Source: an uncultured Acidobacteriaceae bacterium (GTDB taxonomy: Bacteria > Acidobacteriota > Terriglobia > Terriglobales > Acidobacteriaceae). From it: 60,625 bases of DNA. This document shows, piece by piece, positions 17,695 through 27,198 of this stretch. The stretch spans positions 1 to 60,625 of the forward strand of contig CAIWFH010000160.1 in the NCBI GenBank assembly GCA_903911925.1, given 5' to 3'. The stretch's first letter is position 1. Each line of letters starts with the position of its first letter. The notes beneath the pieces are model-generated. The model searched no databases. It was given only the letters and a program-made list of their open reading frames with translations, and was not told the DNA's origin. Both the position numbers and the translations under genes were made by a program.

Positions 17695-18711
17695 ATGAAC
17701 AGCGCGGGATTTGGTTTTCTGCTCCTGGTAATTGCAGGCTTGATGAACGCAGGTTTTGCCGTGCCCATGAAATACACGCGACGCTGGGCATGGGAAAACA
17801 CCTGGATGGTCTGGACTTTCTTCGCCCTGGTCTTGCTGCCGGCGGTGGTGGCGTTTTTCACTCTGCCCGATCTCGCGGCTGTTTATCGGGCCTCCAGCTT
17901 CACGCTGTTGTGGCACGTGGTGGTCTTTGGAGCCGGGTGGGGATTGGCGCAGGTTTTTTTCGGCATCGCAGTCGATGCCATCGGAATTGCGCTAACCTTC
18001 TCCCTCGTTTTGGGCACTTCTGCTGCGATGGGCGCTCTCATTCCCATGCTAATGCTGCACCCCGACAAACTGCACACACCAGTTGGCCATTTGCTCCTGT
18101 TGGGCATCGCTTTGCTGCTTGCAGGTGTGGCTATCTGCGCGGTTGCCGGAAGGTTGCGTGACAAGCCGACAGCCTCTGACACTGCGCCGCGCAAAAATCC
18201 CACGCCAGGCCTCATCCTCGCTATCCTCTGCGGAGCCCTGGCGTCCCTCCAGAATTTCGGTATCGCCTTCGGTTCGCCTCTCATCGATATTGCCAAGCAG
18301 CACGGAGCGAATCCCTCAAACGCCGCCAATGCTGTGTGGCTGCCGCTGCTGATGGCGGGCGCAATTCCCAACCTGTTCTATTGCGTGTACCTGCTAAGGA
18401 AGAACTCCACCGGCGGTAAATTCATGAACGCAGGATTCAGCCATTGGTTTCTGGCATTTATCATGGGCTCCTTCTGGTTGGGCAGCCTGCTGCTCTATGG
18501 CGCATCCGTTCCCCTGTTGGGATCACTGGGCCCCGCGTTGGGATGGCCGCTTTACATGTCGCTGATAGTGGTCGCCGCCAGCCTGGTGGGCATTGCCACC
18601 GGGGAATGGAAGCACAGCGGCCGCAGGCCGTTGGCGATTCAACTGGCAGGCGTTGGCGTGTTGATTATCGCCATTGTCATTCTGGCCCGGGCAAGCCAGG
18701 GCATGGCTTGA
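17695..18711 (+). CDS. RhaT-like sugar permease (L-rhamnose/proton symporter family, DMT superfamily)
   Basis: The 338-residue protein has about ten hydrophobic segments and matches the RhaT pattern. N-terminal GLMNAGFAVPMKYTRRWAWENTWMVW corresponds to the APFKKVKKWSWETMWSV region of RhaT. It is followed by FGAGWGLAQVFFGIAVDAIGIAL and a long loop with Lys/Arg residues near the middle. It should be an inner-membrane symporter for a monosaccharide. The substrate may be rhamnose or another deoxy or simple sugar released by the GH enzymes nearby. CGGAG lies just upstream of the ATG. The gene is transcribed away from the regulator. Confidence 0.82.
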   Translation: MNSAGFGFLLLVIAGLMNAGFAVPMKYTRRWAWENTWMVWTFFALVLLPAVVAFFTLPDLAAVYRASSFTLLWHVVVFGAGWGLAQVFFGIAVDAIGIALTFSLVLGTSAAMGALIPMLMLHPDKLHTPVGHLLLLGIALLLAGVAICAVAGRLRDKPTASDTAPRKNPTPGLILAILCGALASLQNFGIAFGSPLIDIAKQHGANPSNAANAVWLPLLMAGAIPNLFYCVYLLRKNSTGGKFMNAGFSHWFLAFIMGSFWLGSLLLYGASVPLLGSLGPALGWPLYMSLIVVAASLVGIATGEWKHSGRRPLAIQLAGVGVLIIAIVILARASQGMA

Positions 18712-18811
18712 TCATTCGATCGAAGAATAGACCGGCCAGCCGCGATTCCGTATATAGTTAACCAAGTTGACAGAGTGCGGCTGGCTCTCTTTACGGCGGT
18801 TCGATGCAGGC

Positions 18812-20023
18812 ATGAAGAACGCACAAGAAATGAAGGCGGGAAACCGGCTCAACGTGCTGCGCATGTTGCGGCGCGAGGGCCTTTCCCGCTCCGAACTGGC
18901 TGAAAGGACCGGCCTCACCCGGGCGGCCATGTCGCTCATCGTCGGCGAACTGCTGGTTGACGGCATCGTCGTTGAAGCGGCGCGCAGGAAGAGCGTCTCG
19001 GGCCGAAGGCCGGTGCCCATGGAACTCGATCCGGGATACGCCTATTCGATCGGACTGACCATTTCGCGCACCGGTTCGGAAGCGGGCGTGGCCGACATGC
19101 GCGGTCGCCTCATCTGCCGCCAGCCGATTGAAATCGCCGGGCTCACGCGACGGGAATCCCTGCGCCGCATCAAGACTTGTCTCCGCGGCCTGATGCGCAC
19201 CTACCCATCGCCAACCGGGCGATGGCTTGGCCTGGGTATCAGTACGCCGGGCCCCGTCGATGTGGCTGCGGGCACCATTCTGAATCCTCCCAATTTCGAT
19301 ATCTGGCACAACGCCTGCCTGGCCGATGAAATGCGGGACCTTGGCCTTGGCCATGTCTTTCTTGAAAACAACGCCCAGGCGCTCACCATGGCAGAGAAGA
19401 CCTTCGGCGCAGGCCGGCAGTCAAGGAGTTTCGTTCTCCTCGAAGTCGAAGCCGGAATCGGCAGCGGCATCGTTATCAAAGACGCGCTCTACTCGGGCTG
19501 GCGCGGTTTCGGCAACGAAATCGGCCACACCTCCATCGACCTGAATGGCCCGTTGTGCAGTTGCGGCCTGCGTGGCTGTGTGGAGATGTACGCCTCGGTG
19601 CCCAGGGTGCTGGCAAAGGCGCGAAAGCTGGGCAGACTCGAGAAAAAGAATGCGCGCATCAATGACTGGCGCACCTTCATGGATCGCTCCGCGGCTGGAG
19701 ACTCGCTCTGCCGGCGCCTGTTGAAAGAGCAGGCGCAGGCCCTTGGAACAGCGATCGTCAATGTGATCAATGTTCTCGAACTCGATGCCGTGGTTCTCAC
19801 CGGCGACATTTTGTACCGTGGCGAAATCTTGCGTGCGCATATCGAACGGATACTGAACCAGACCGCGATCAACCGCTGGCTTCGTCAAGTGCCGGTCCTG
19901 CTTTCTCCCCTCGGGGAGCGGCCTGAACTCATGGCAGCCGCAGGCATTCCGGCAGAGAGATTCTTCCAGGGACTTATGGAACCAATGAAAGTGCAGTTGA
20001 AGAGCAAGAAACTTGGAGGGTAA
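18812..20023 (+). CDS. ROK-family transcriptional repressor (NagC/Mlc/XylR type)
   Basis: The product of about 403 residues begins with a MarR-like winged helix (NRLNVLRMLRREGLSRSELAERTGLTRAAMSLIVGELL), followed by a ROK sugar-binding domain. The domain has GLGISTPGPVDVAAGTIL, LENNAQALTMAEKTFGAG, and the ROK zinc signature CSCGLRGCVEMYAS preceded by the EIGH motif. It should sense a sugar or sugar phosphate and repress the downstream genes. ATG 18812 gives MKNAQEMKAGNRL. A longer frame from TTG 18767 and a start at 18830 are possible, since no strong ribosome site is visible. The MFS gene follows 3 bp after its stop. Confidence 0.87.
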   Translation: MKNAQEMKAGNRLNVLRMLRREGLSRSELAERTGLTRAAMSLIVGELLVDGIVVEAARRKSVSGRRPVPMELDPGYAYSIGLTISRTGSEAGVADMRGRLICRQPIEIAGLTRRESLRRIKTCLRGLMRTYPSPTGRWLGLGISTPGPVDVAAGTILNPPNFDIWHNACLADEMRDLGLGHVFLENNAQALTMAEKTFGAGRQSRSFVLLEVEAGIGSGIVIKDALYSGWRGFGNEIGHTSIDLNGPLCSCGLRGCVEMYASVPRVLAKARKLGRLEKKNARINDWRTFMDRSAAGDSLCRRLLKEQAQALGTAIVNVINVLELDAVVLTGDILYRGEILRAHIERILNQTAINRWLRQVPVLLSPLGERPELMAAAGIPAERFFQGLMEPMKVQLKSKKLGG

Positions 20024-20026
20024 GAG

Positions 20027-21205
20027 ATGAAATACCGCGTTTTTCCAGTATTCCTGGCCTTTCTGGCCATGGGTTTTGCCGATGCCGCGGGGCCGTTTGT
20101 CGGCCTGGCGAAAAATGAATTTCACCTCAGTAATGCGGTGGCTTCTCTTACTCCGTTTGTCGGTCTGGGAATGTTCGGCCTGCTGTCGATTCCGGCGGGC
20201 ATCGTCCAAGCGCGCAGAGGTAAGAAGTTCGTCCTCATGCTGGGTCTCGCCGTTGCGCTTGCGGGCGTATTGATTGCCAGTTTCGGCCTGCACTCGTTTC
20301 CGCGCTTCCTCATTTCCATGGTCTTGTTGGGCGCCGGAACCGCCGTCCTGCAGGTTGCAGGCAATCCTCTTATGCGCGATGTGTCGCCAGAGGGCAAGTT
20401 CGCGCGCAACCTCTCACTGGGCCAGTTCGTCAAGGCCATCGGCTCTCTATCCGGCCCCATTCTGCCGGTCATCGCGGCTCGCTATTTTGGGGCGAGTTGG
20501 ATGGTGATTTTTCCCATCTTCAGCGTGGCGTTGCTCATCACGCTGTTGGCGGCTGGCACGCTGAAGCTTCCTCCCAATGAAGTTGGCGCCAAGGCAGCCA
20601 CGTTGCGTTCCTGCGTGGGCCTGCTCGCCAACCCCTTTGTTTTGGCAATGACCTGTGCCATCTTCCTTTATGTTGGCGCTGAGGTTTCCATCAGTGCCGG
20701 TATCCCCTTGCTCCTCAAAGAGCGCTTTGGCCTCGAGATCGGCAAGGTCGGCCTGCTCGGCACCGGGCTCTTCTTCATGGCGCTGATTACCGGAAGATTT
20801 CTGGGTGGCGTCATTCTCAACTGGGTCAAGCCGGTAAGTTTTCTGGTCGCCACTTGTGTGCTTTCGCTTGTCGGGCTGGCTGCCATCTTTGTCCCTGTGG
20901 GCATGGTGGCCGCGGCTGGGTTTATCCTCATTGGCCTCGGATTCGCCAACATCTTTCCGCTGGTCTTTTCAACCGCACTCGATCACATGCCGGAACGCGG
21001 CGATGAGATCTCAGGCCTGATGGTTACGGCCATCGTTGGAGGCGCAATTGTTCCGCTGCTGGTGGGAATAGTGGCAGACCATACCAGCGTAAAGGCTTCG
21101 CTTCTGCTGCCCGTCGCCGCCATTCTCTATGTATTCGTGCTCGCCCTGGCGCAATTGAAGACAAGCCGCTCCGGCAGCCCTAAAACCGGCGCCGCGGTGG
21201 CGTAG
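20027..21205 (+). CDS. MFS sugar permease (FucP/glucose-galactose type)
   Basis: The 392-residue protein has twelve hydrophobic segments. It opens with RVFPVFLAFLAMGFADAAGPFVGLAKNEFHLSNAVASLTPFVGLGMFGLLSIPAG, which resembles the start of sugar/proton symporters of the FucP group. Other features are the short RRGKK loop after TM2 and the conserved FANIFPLVFSTALDHMPERGDEISGL near TM10. It is probably the main importer for the sugar recognised by the preceding repressor, since only three bases separate the genes and AGGGTAAGAG overlaps the junction. Confidence 0.85.
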   Translation: MKYRVFPVFLAFLAMGFADAAGPFVGLAKNEFHLSNAVASLTPFVGLGMFGLLSIPAGIVQARRGKKFVLMLGLAVALAGVLIASFGLHSFPRFLISMVLLGAGTAVLQVAGNPLMRDVSPEGKFARNLSLGQFVKAIGSLSGPILPVIAARYFGASWMVIFPIFSVALLITLLAAGTLKLPPNEVGAKAATLRSCVGLLANPFVLAMTCAIFLYVGAEVSISAGIPLLLKERFGLEIGKVGLLGTGLFFMALITGRFLGGVILNWVKPVSFLVATCVLSLVGLAAIFVPVGMVAAAGFILIGLGFANIFPLVFSTALDHMPERGDEISGLMVTAIVGGAIVPLLVGIVADHTSVKASLLLPVAAILYVFVLALAQLKTSRSGSPKTGAAVA

Positions 21206-21384
21206 GCCGAGTTTATGAAGTTGATTGACAAACTCAATCGCGGTCCAGATAATCAAGGCGAATCACAGCCTGAAGAATTCCCGCTTGTCAGGTTGGATTC
21301 GCCTCGCTAACGAACACAAGCGCATGCAGGGAGCAGCCAACTCCTGCCAAGTGCCGCTTACCCGGTACAAAGAAAGAAGATCCA

Positions 21385-22368
21385 GTGAGCAGAGAAATTT
21401 GGGTTGGTGTTGATATTGGCGGTACCAAAACCGCAGTGGTAATTTCCCGCAAACCGCCCGAAGTGATTTCCCGGACTGAGTTTGCCACTTTGCCGGCCAA
21501 GGGGCCGCAGCAGGCTATCGACCAGATACTGGCGGCGCTCAAAACAATGCTCTCCGAATTGAAAACCAGCAAGAGAATGATTCGCGGAATCGGCGTCAGT
21601 TGCGGCGGCCCGCTCGATCCCCACGCCGGCGTAATTCAGGCGCCGCCCAATCTGCCCACGTGGGTTGACGTTCCCATCGTTGACATCCTCAAAAAGGAAT
21701 TCGGCTGCCCGGTGGTTCTTGAAAACGATGCAAATGCCGGGGCTCTGGCCGAACATCGATATGGCGCCGGGATGGGCACGCGCAACATGATCTTCCTCAC
21801 CATGGGCACTGGCCTGGGCGCAGGCATCATCATCGACAAGAAACTGTACAGCGGATCGAACGACCTGGCCGGTGAAGTCGGCCATGTGCGGCTTACAAAG
21901 AACGGCCCAGTCGGACACAACAAAGCTGGCTCCGTTGAAGGCTGGGCCAGCGGCGGCGGCCTGGCGCAGATTGCAGAGACCATGCTGAAAGCCGCGCGCA
22001 AAAGCGGGCGCAAGTCCCTGCTGCTCGACCTGCCGAAGAAACGCAAGGTGACCGCGAAAGACGTCGGCATTGCTGCGAAAAAAGGAGATGCGCTGGCACA
22101 ACGCATCATTATGGCCTGCGGCAAGAAACTCGGCCTCGCGCTGGCGATCCTGGTCGACATTTTGAACCCCGACCGGATCGTCATTGGTGGCCTGGCCATG
22201 CGGCTCGGCGATACGCTGCTCGAACCTGCCCGCGAGTCTCTCGCTGAAGAAGCACTGGCTCCGGCCCTGGCCATTTGCACCGTCGTTCCCGCCACACTCG
22301 GCGAGAGCATCGGCGATGTGGCCGCACTCTGCATCGCAATGGATGCTGGCGCTCAGAAGAGCGCTTGA
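21385..22368 (+). CDS. ROK-family sugar kinase (glucokinase-like), without the zinc-binding cysteines
   Basis: The 327-residue protein starts from GTG with MSREIWVGVDIGGTKTAVV, the phosphate-1 motif of ROK kinases. GVSCGGPLDPHAGVIQAPPN, LENDANAGALAEHRYGAGMGTRN, and FLTMGTGLGAGIII follow. It has EVGHVRL with the zinc-ligand-type His, but the usual CxCGxxGCxE is replaced by GHNKAGSVEGWAS, so zinc is probably not bound. Such variants are known in some ROK subgroups. It should phosphorylate the monosaccharide taken up by the adjacent permease. The gmhA-like gene follows 23 bp downstream. Confidence 0.85.
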   Translation: MSREIWVGVDIGGTKTAVVISRKPPEVISRTEFATLPAKGPQQAIDQILAALKTMLSELKTSKRMIRGIGVSCGGPLDPHAGVIQAPPNLPTWVDVPIVDILKKEFGCPVVLENDANAGALAEHRYGAGMGTRNMIFLTMGTGLGAGIIIDKKLYSGSNDLAGEVGHVRLTKNGPVGHNKAGSVEGWASGGGLAQIAETMLKAARKSGRKSLLLDLPKKRKVTAKDVGIAAKKGDALAQRIIMACGKKLGLALAILVDILNPDRIVIGGLAMRLGDTLLEPARESLAEEALAPALAICTVVPATLGESIGDVAALCIAMDAGAQKSA

Positions 22369-22391
22369 ACCGTGAAGGGGATCATTCTGGC

Positions 22392-22970
22392 ATGAGCAGC
22401 ATTTCAAAAGCGCTTCAAGAATCAATGTCCGTTCTCGCGTCGCTTGAGGAACTGGAACCCGCGTTGGCGCGCTCCGTTTACAAGTGTGCTGTCAGCCTCA
22501 AAGGCGGAGGCAAATTGCTCATCTGCGGCAACGGCGGCAGCGCCGCTGAAGCCATGCACCTGGTGGGCGAACTGGTAGGCCGATACAAGAAAGATCGCGC
22601 GCCACTCGCAGCCATCTCCCTGGGAACCGATCCGGCGCTTACCACCTGTGTGGGCAACGACTACAGCTACGAGGAGATTTTCTCCCGCCAGGTGCGCGGC
22701 TTGGGCCGACCCGGCGATGTGCTCATTGCCTTCACCACCAGCGGGCGTTCGCCCAACGTGATTCATGCTCTAAAAGCAGCGAAGGAAATGGGAATCGAAT
22801 CCGTCGCTTTCCTGGGCAAGGATGGCGGCCCCGCACTGGCGCTGGCCAATGAGGCCCTCGTTGTGCGGCACACCGATACCGCCCGCATTCAGGAGGGCCA
22901 TCAATTCCTGATGCACAGCTTTATGGACTTGCTTGAAGTTGCCGTTGCCGAGCCGAACGCAAAACTCTGA
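22392..22970 (+). CDS. gmhA: Phosphoheptose isomerase-like SIS-domain protein (GmhA family)
   Basis: The 192-residue protein is a single SIS domain with the GmhA pattern: LLICGNGGSAAEAMHLVGELVGRYKKDR, AISLGTDPALTTCVGNDYSYEEIFSRQV, FTTSGRSPNVIHALKAAK, and the catalytic His region IQEGHQFLMHSFMDLLE. GmhA converts sedoheptulose 7-phosphate to D-glycero-D-manno-heptose 7-phosphate for LPS core. Placed directly after a ROK kinase in a sugar-catabolic operon, it may instead isomerise another sugar phosphate here. ATG 22392 was chosen because it gives the family's normal N-terminus. Confidence 0.88.
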   Translation: MSSISKALQESMSVLASLEELEPALARSVYKCAVSLKGGGKLLICGNGGSAAEAMHLVGELVGRYKKDRAPLAAISLGTDPALTTCVGNDYSYEEIFSRQVRGLGRPGDVLIAFTTSGRSPNVIHALKAAKEMGIESVAFLGKDGGPALALANEALVVRHTDTARIQEGHQFLMHSFMDLLEVAVAEPNAKL

Positions 22971-23071
22971 TTCCTTTTAAGAGGGAACCTGAATTTCTTT
23001 TTGACCTCCCATCGTCCCGATCTGGAAGGGCTGGCCGATGGGATGCATGTTCAGTGGTAACAAGGAGAATC

Positions 23072-25555
23072 ATGGACCGTTCAAGTAACAAATCATCGAA
23101 TAGCCTGACGCGCCGCAGTGTTCTTCAATTGCCGGTCATCTGCTGGCTGACTTCCCTTTTTAAGGGGACCTCCGTTGCCAAGGCGCTTTCTGCTCAACCG
23201 TGGAGCGCGGGTGGCTCTCTGGCTCGTCGCGCAACAAGCCTCAACGGGCCATGGAGCCTTACCTACGGCCCGTTGGCTGAGTACCCTGAGAAGTCGCCCG
23301 GCACAAAGCCCCCGGCCGACTGGCCCACCATTCCTGCCGTGGTTCCCGGCAACGTGGAACTCGACATGGTTGCCGCCGGCAAACTTGAACCGCTTGAGAA
23401 GGGCAATCGCGTCCTCCAGGCTCTTACGCTTGAGAACCATCAGTGGTGGTACAAGCGCACCTTCCAGGCCGGTCACGCCGAGCCAGGCGAAAAGGCAGAG
23501 CTGGTCTTTGAGGGCCTCGACTGCATCGGCACAGTCTGGCTCAACGGCAAAGAAGTCGGCAAGGCTGCCAACATGCTGGTCCCGCAGCGCTTCGATGTCA
23601 CCTCAACCCTGCTGCACGGCCAGATGAACGAGGTTGTGGTCCGCATCGATCCCGCTGTGATGGCAGGTCTTGCTTATCCGCGTACCGATTGGGAACAGCC
23701 TTCCAACGGCCACTGGGAGGCCCTCCATGTCCGCAAGGCCGCACATATGTACGGCTGGGACATCATGCCGCGTATCGTGGGCGCCGGATTGTGGAAGGAC
23801 GTTTACGTCGAGTGGGTTCGCCCCACCCGCCTCTCCAGCGTCTACTGGTACACCAAGTCGGTCGAGGTGAAGCAGGGCAGTGCCAAGGTTGCGGTCGCCT
23901 GGAAGATCGAAGGCGCAGCAGATGCAGAAAAATACAACCTGGAAGTTGTGCTGCGTCGCAACGGAGAGACGGTGGGCCGCTATGAAACCGCCGTGTCCAC
24001 TCCTTCAGGCCAACAGGAACTCGCTGTCGATCACGTTCAATTCTGGTGGCCCCGCGGATATGGCGAGCGGCCGCTCTATGAAGCCACGGTGTCGCTGCTC
24101 AATCACGAAGGCAAGGTTGTCGACCGCAGCGTCAACCGGATCGGCATCCGGACCATCGAACTGGTTCGCTCCGACATTCTTACTCCTGAAGGCGTGGGCG
24201 AATTCGGCTTCGCAGTCAATGGAGTTCCGGTCTTTGTTAAGGGCACTGACTATAGCTGTCTTGATGGCTTGCATAGCCGCGACCATCTGCATGTCGATCG
24301 CACTGTCGAACTGATGGCCGAAGCCAACTGCAACATGGCGCGCTGCTGGGGCGGCAACGTGTACCCCGAAGAACGCTTTTTCGAATTGTGCGATGAAGCG
24401 GGCATCACGGTCTGGCAGGACTTTAACATGGCCTGCGCCGTCTATCCGAAAACCGCGGAATTTCTCGACGCAATTGACAAGGAAGCGCGCCTGATTGTTC
24501 CGTTGCTGCGCAATCATCCTTCGCTTGCACTGTGGTCCGGCAACAACGAGTGCGACGATTCATTCGCGTGGGCTAAGGAAGCAGGGAAGCCTGACATCGA
24601 TCCCAACCTCGACCAGAGCACGCGCAAGACGATCCCCAATGTATTGAAGGAAATGGATCCCAACCGCTCTTACCTGCCCAGTTCGCCGTACCACAGCCCC
24701 GCCGTCTTTGCTGCCGGCAACAAAATGGACTCTATGCCCGAGGTTCACCTCTGGGGCCCGCGCGGCTACTTCAAGGCGCCCTTCTACACCTCGTCGCCGG
24801 CGCACTTTGCCAGCGAGATTGGATATCACGGCTGCCCGTCCCGTGCCTCGCTTGAGCGCATGATGGACGCGGACAGCGTTCAGCCCTGGGTCAAGGGGCA
24901 TGAGTGGAACGAGCAGTGGCTCACCAAGTCCTGCCGTTCCGATCCGAATGACAAGAGCACGCTGGGAAGAAACGACCTGATGATCAACCAGGTGAAGGCC
25001 TTTTTCGGCGCATGCCCCGACGAACTGGACGAGTTCATCCTCGCGTCGCAGATTACCCAGGCTGAAGCCATGAAGTTCTTCGTCGAGATGTTCCGTCAGC
25101 AAAAGGGCCACAAACAGGGCATTCTCTGGTGGAATATTCGCGACGGCTGGCCGATTCTCTCTGACGCTGTGGTCGACTACTACTTTGACAAGAAGCTTGC
25201 CTTCCATTACCTGCAGCATGTTCAGCGCGACGTGCAGGCTATTGTCTGCGAAGAAGCCCAGGGCAAGCATGCTGTTGTCGTGGTCAATGACACGTTGAAG
25301 GCGACCAAGGGCCGCCTGGAAATCTTGCGTGCCGGAGACTCGGCCAAACTGCTTGAAGTCTCATTCGACGTGGAACCCAACGGCAAAGCGACTCTCGGTT
25401 CGCTGCCTCATCCGGCAAAGAATGAGATGTGGCAGATCAAGTGGACGGCCGAAGGACACGCCGCTCACACGAGCCATTATCTTGCGTTCACTCCAACCGT
25501 CAGCTTTGAACAGTACAAGGATTGGATGAAGATTCCCGCCCTGCTGCCTTCCTAA
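23072..25555 (+). CDS. Exported glycoside hydrolase family 2, beta-mannosidase-like
   Basis: The 827-residue protein has a twin-arginine-type signal (LTRRSVLQLP). A GH2 sugar-binding jelly roll follows, with NHQWWYKRTF and ELVFEGLDCIGTVWLNGKEVG, then two immunoglobulin-like domains and a (beta/alpha)8 barrel. The acid/base Glu is in SLALWSGNNECDDSF near residue 492. The nucleophile Glu is in HFASEIGYHGCPS near 582. The GNNE motif and the VPGNVELDMVAAG opening are typical of beta-mannosidases. AAGGAG precedes ATG 23072 by four bases. It probably releases terminal beta-mannose outside the cytoplasm and feeds the transporters upstream. Confidence 0.88.
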   Translation: MDRSSNKSSNSLTRRSVLQLPVICWLTSLFKGTSVAKALSAQPWSAGGSLARRATSLNGPWSLTYGPLAEYPEKSPGTKPPADWPTIPAVVPGNVELDMVAAGKLEPLEKGNRVLQALTLENHQWWYKRTFQAGHAEPGEKAELVFEGLDCIGTVWLNGKEVGKAANMLVPQRFDVTSTLLHGQMNEVVVRIDPAVMAGLAYPRTDWEQPSNGHWEALHVRKAAHMYGWDIMPRIVGAGLWKDVYVEWVRPTRLSSVYWYTKSVEVKQGSAKVAVAWKIEGAADAEKYNLEVVLRRNGETVGRYETAVSTPSGQQELAVDHVQFWWPRGYGERPLYEATVSLLNHEGKVVDRSVNRIGIRTIELVRSDILTPEGVGEFGFAVNGVPVFVKGTDYSCLDGLHSRDHLHVDRTVELMAEANCNMARCWGGNVYPEERFFELCDEAGITVWQDFNMACAVYPKTAEFLDAIDKEARLIVPLLRNHPSLALWSGNNECDDSFAWAKEAGKPDIDPNLDQSTRKTIPNVLKEMDPNRSYLPSSPYHSPAVFAAGNKMDSMPEVHLWGPRGYFKAPFYTSSPAHFASEIGYHGCPSRASLERMMDADSVQPWVKGHEWNEQWLTKSCRSDPNDKSTLGRNDLMINQVKAFFGACPDELDEFILASQITQAEAMKFFVEMFRQQKGHKQGILWWNIRDGWPILSDAVVDYYFDKKLAFHYLQHVQRDVQAIVCEEAQGKHAVVVVNDTLKATKGRLEILRAGDSAKLLEVSFDVEPNGKATLGSLPHPAKNEMWQIKWTAEGHAAHTSHYLAFTPTVSFEQYKDWMKIPALLPS

Positions 25556-25591
25556 CCGGCGTCTTTGGCCGGATGGAAGCCTGCCCTCCGC

Positions 25592-25640
25592 AACCCTGGG
25601 TGGTCCCTTCTTCTGGAGGCGCCACCCAGGGTTTGTGATT
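25592..25640 (+). terminator. Rho-independent terminator after the GH2 gene
   Basis: AACCCTGGGTGG (25592-25603) pairs perfectly with CCACCCAGGGTT (25622-25633). The following bases include a short T run (ATTTTT). The hairpin starts 37 bp after the stop codon, and so probably ends the transcript that begins with the ROK repressor. Confidence 0.75.
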
Positions 25641-25753
25641 TTTCACCAGTTCATCGACCACTTCGGCCTTGATCAAAGTTGGGTGCCCTGGGTCCCGATT
25701 CTGGGACCTGGGATAGCACAATGCCCAATCCGGAAATTCTACCTGGAGTTAAC

Positions 25754-26998
25754 ATGACAAGCACGAACAGCAGTATCGATCAGTGCACACCCGTAATCCC
25801 GCACCGCACCGTCTTTGCCATCGCAGTATTCGCTATCTTCGTTTGCGCAACATTCGCCACCGCCCAGGCACCTTCTTCATCCCTTTACAAGCCATGGATG
25901 ATCGGGCCATTCACCCAGGTTGACTCGGCTAATCCCGTCCTCGGTCCAAACTTCGACTCGCTTTTCTTCTGCCCCATTCGCAAGGAAAATATTCGATGGG
26001 AAGCGCGCGCGATACTGGGCGCCGCCGCGATCGTCAAAGACGGTCAGCTCGATCTCATCTATCATGCCGAAGACTCATCCAGTGGATTCAAACGCAATGA
26101 GATCTATCTCAGCCCTGGAACCATGCGGATGGGGTTTGCATCCAGCTCAGACGGCCTTCACTTCAAACGCGAAAATCAGCCGGTTCTCTATCCCGACAAC
26201 GGTCCGCTCAAAGATGCGGAATGGCCGGGAGGCAATGAGATCCCGCGCATAGTAGAAGGTCCCGACAAGACTTATTACCTCTATTACAGTTCGTGGAATC
26301 ACACAATCACGCGCCTCTCGGTGGCCACCAGCAAGGACCTTCTTCACTGGACAAAGCAGGGACTCGTCTTCGCAAAGGCAAACGGCGGTAAATACCACCA
26401 ACTGTGGAGCAAAAGCGGCGCCGTTATTACCGAGGTCAAGGAAGGTCGTCTCGTTGCCGCAAAAATCAAGGGCAAGTATTGGATGTACTTTGGCGAAGGC
26501 AACATGCATGTCGCCACTTCAGACAACCTGATCGACTGGACGCCTGTCGAAGTGGCTCCCGGGCAGAAGAACAGTCCTGCTGACAGCGATTCTGCTTATG
26601 ACCGGAAGAGCAGTGAATGGCCTGACATTCTCAACATCCAATACCCGCGCAGAAATATGTTCGATAGTGCTTTGATAGAAGGCGGTGTGGCTGTGCTTAC
26701 GGCCAAGGGCATCGTTCATATCTACAACTCGTCCGACGCTGACTCTCCCGAATCGGCAACCTGGAAGAAAGAGAACCGGCTTTACTACTCGGTGGGCCAG
26801 GCCCTCTTCAGCTCAGACGACCCGACAAAGCTGCTGGACAGGTCCGATGCCGCATTCCTGAAGCCCGAGTCGGATTTCGAAAAGCAAGGAGTATCGCCCA
26901 ACGTCGTCTTTCTCACCGGCATCGCCTGGTATCACGGCAAGTGGATGCTCTACTACAACGGCGCCGACTGGATGGTTGGTGTCGCCACTACGCCGTGA
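25754..26998 (+). CDS. Secreted glycoside hydrolase family 130 protein (beta-mannoside hydrolase or phosphorylase)
   Basis: The 414-residue protein has a signal peptide (TVFAIAVFAIFVCATFATAQA) and a five-bladed beta-propeller of GH130 type. Recognisable pieces are PVLGPNFDSLFFCPIRKENIRWEARAILGAAAI, the DLIYHAEDSSSG and RMGFASSSDGLHF repeats, WPGGNEIPRIVEGPDKTYYLYYSSW, and the closing WYHGKWMLYYNGADWMVGVA. Export argues for a hydrolase such as the secreted beta-1,2-mannosidases, since phosphorylases of this family are cytoplasmic. That is an inference from location. CTGGAG lies upstream of ATG 25754. A longer frame from 25679 lacks a signal peptide at its start. Confidence 0.82.
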   Translation: MTSTNSSIDQCTPVIPHRTVFAIAVFAIFVCATFATAQAPSSSLYKPWMIGPFTQVDSANPVLGPNFDSLFFCPIRKENIRWEARAILGAAAIVKDGQLDLIYHAEDSSSGFKRNEIYLSPGTMRMGFASSSDGLHFKRENQPVLYPDNGPLKDAEWPGGNEIPRIVEGPDKTYYLYYSSWNHTITRLSVATSKDLLHWTKQGLVFAKANGGKYHQLWSKSGAVITEVKEGRLVAAKIKGKYWMYFGEGNMHVATSDNLIDWTPVEVAPGQKNSPADSDSAYDRKSSEWPDILNIQYPRRNMFDSALIEGGVAVLTAKGIVHIYNSSDADSPESATWKKENRLYYSVGQALFSSDDPTKLLDRSDAAFLKPESDFEKQGVSPNVVFLTGIAWYHGKWMLYYNGADWMVGVATTP

Positions 26999-27198
26999 CC
27001 CTGACTGTTTTCGTCTGATGAAACTGCGCAAAGAGCAATCCCATCCGGCACAAGAGGCGAACCTGAAATATTGCGTCGGCTGGGCACTGCAATCGAGCTC
27101 ATGTTTCACCTCGTGATATACCGCCAAGACGAGCAGTTTAACCTTGCGCGGGATTCATCTCAAGCATATGATTCCACAGCAAAAAGGAGATTCAAGCA

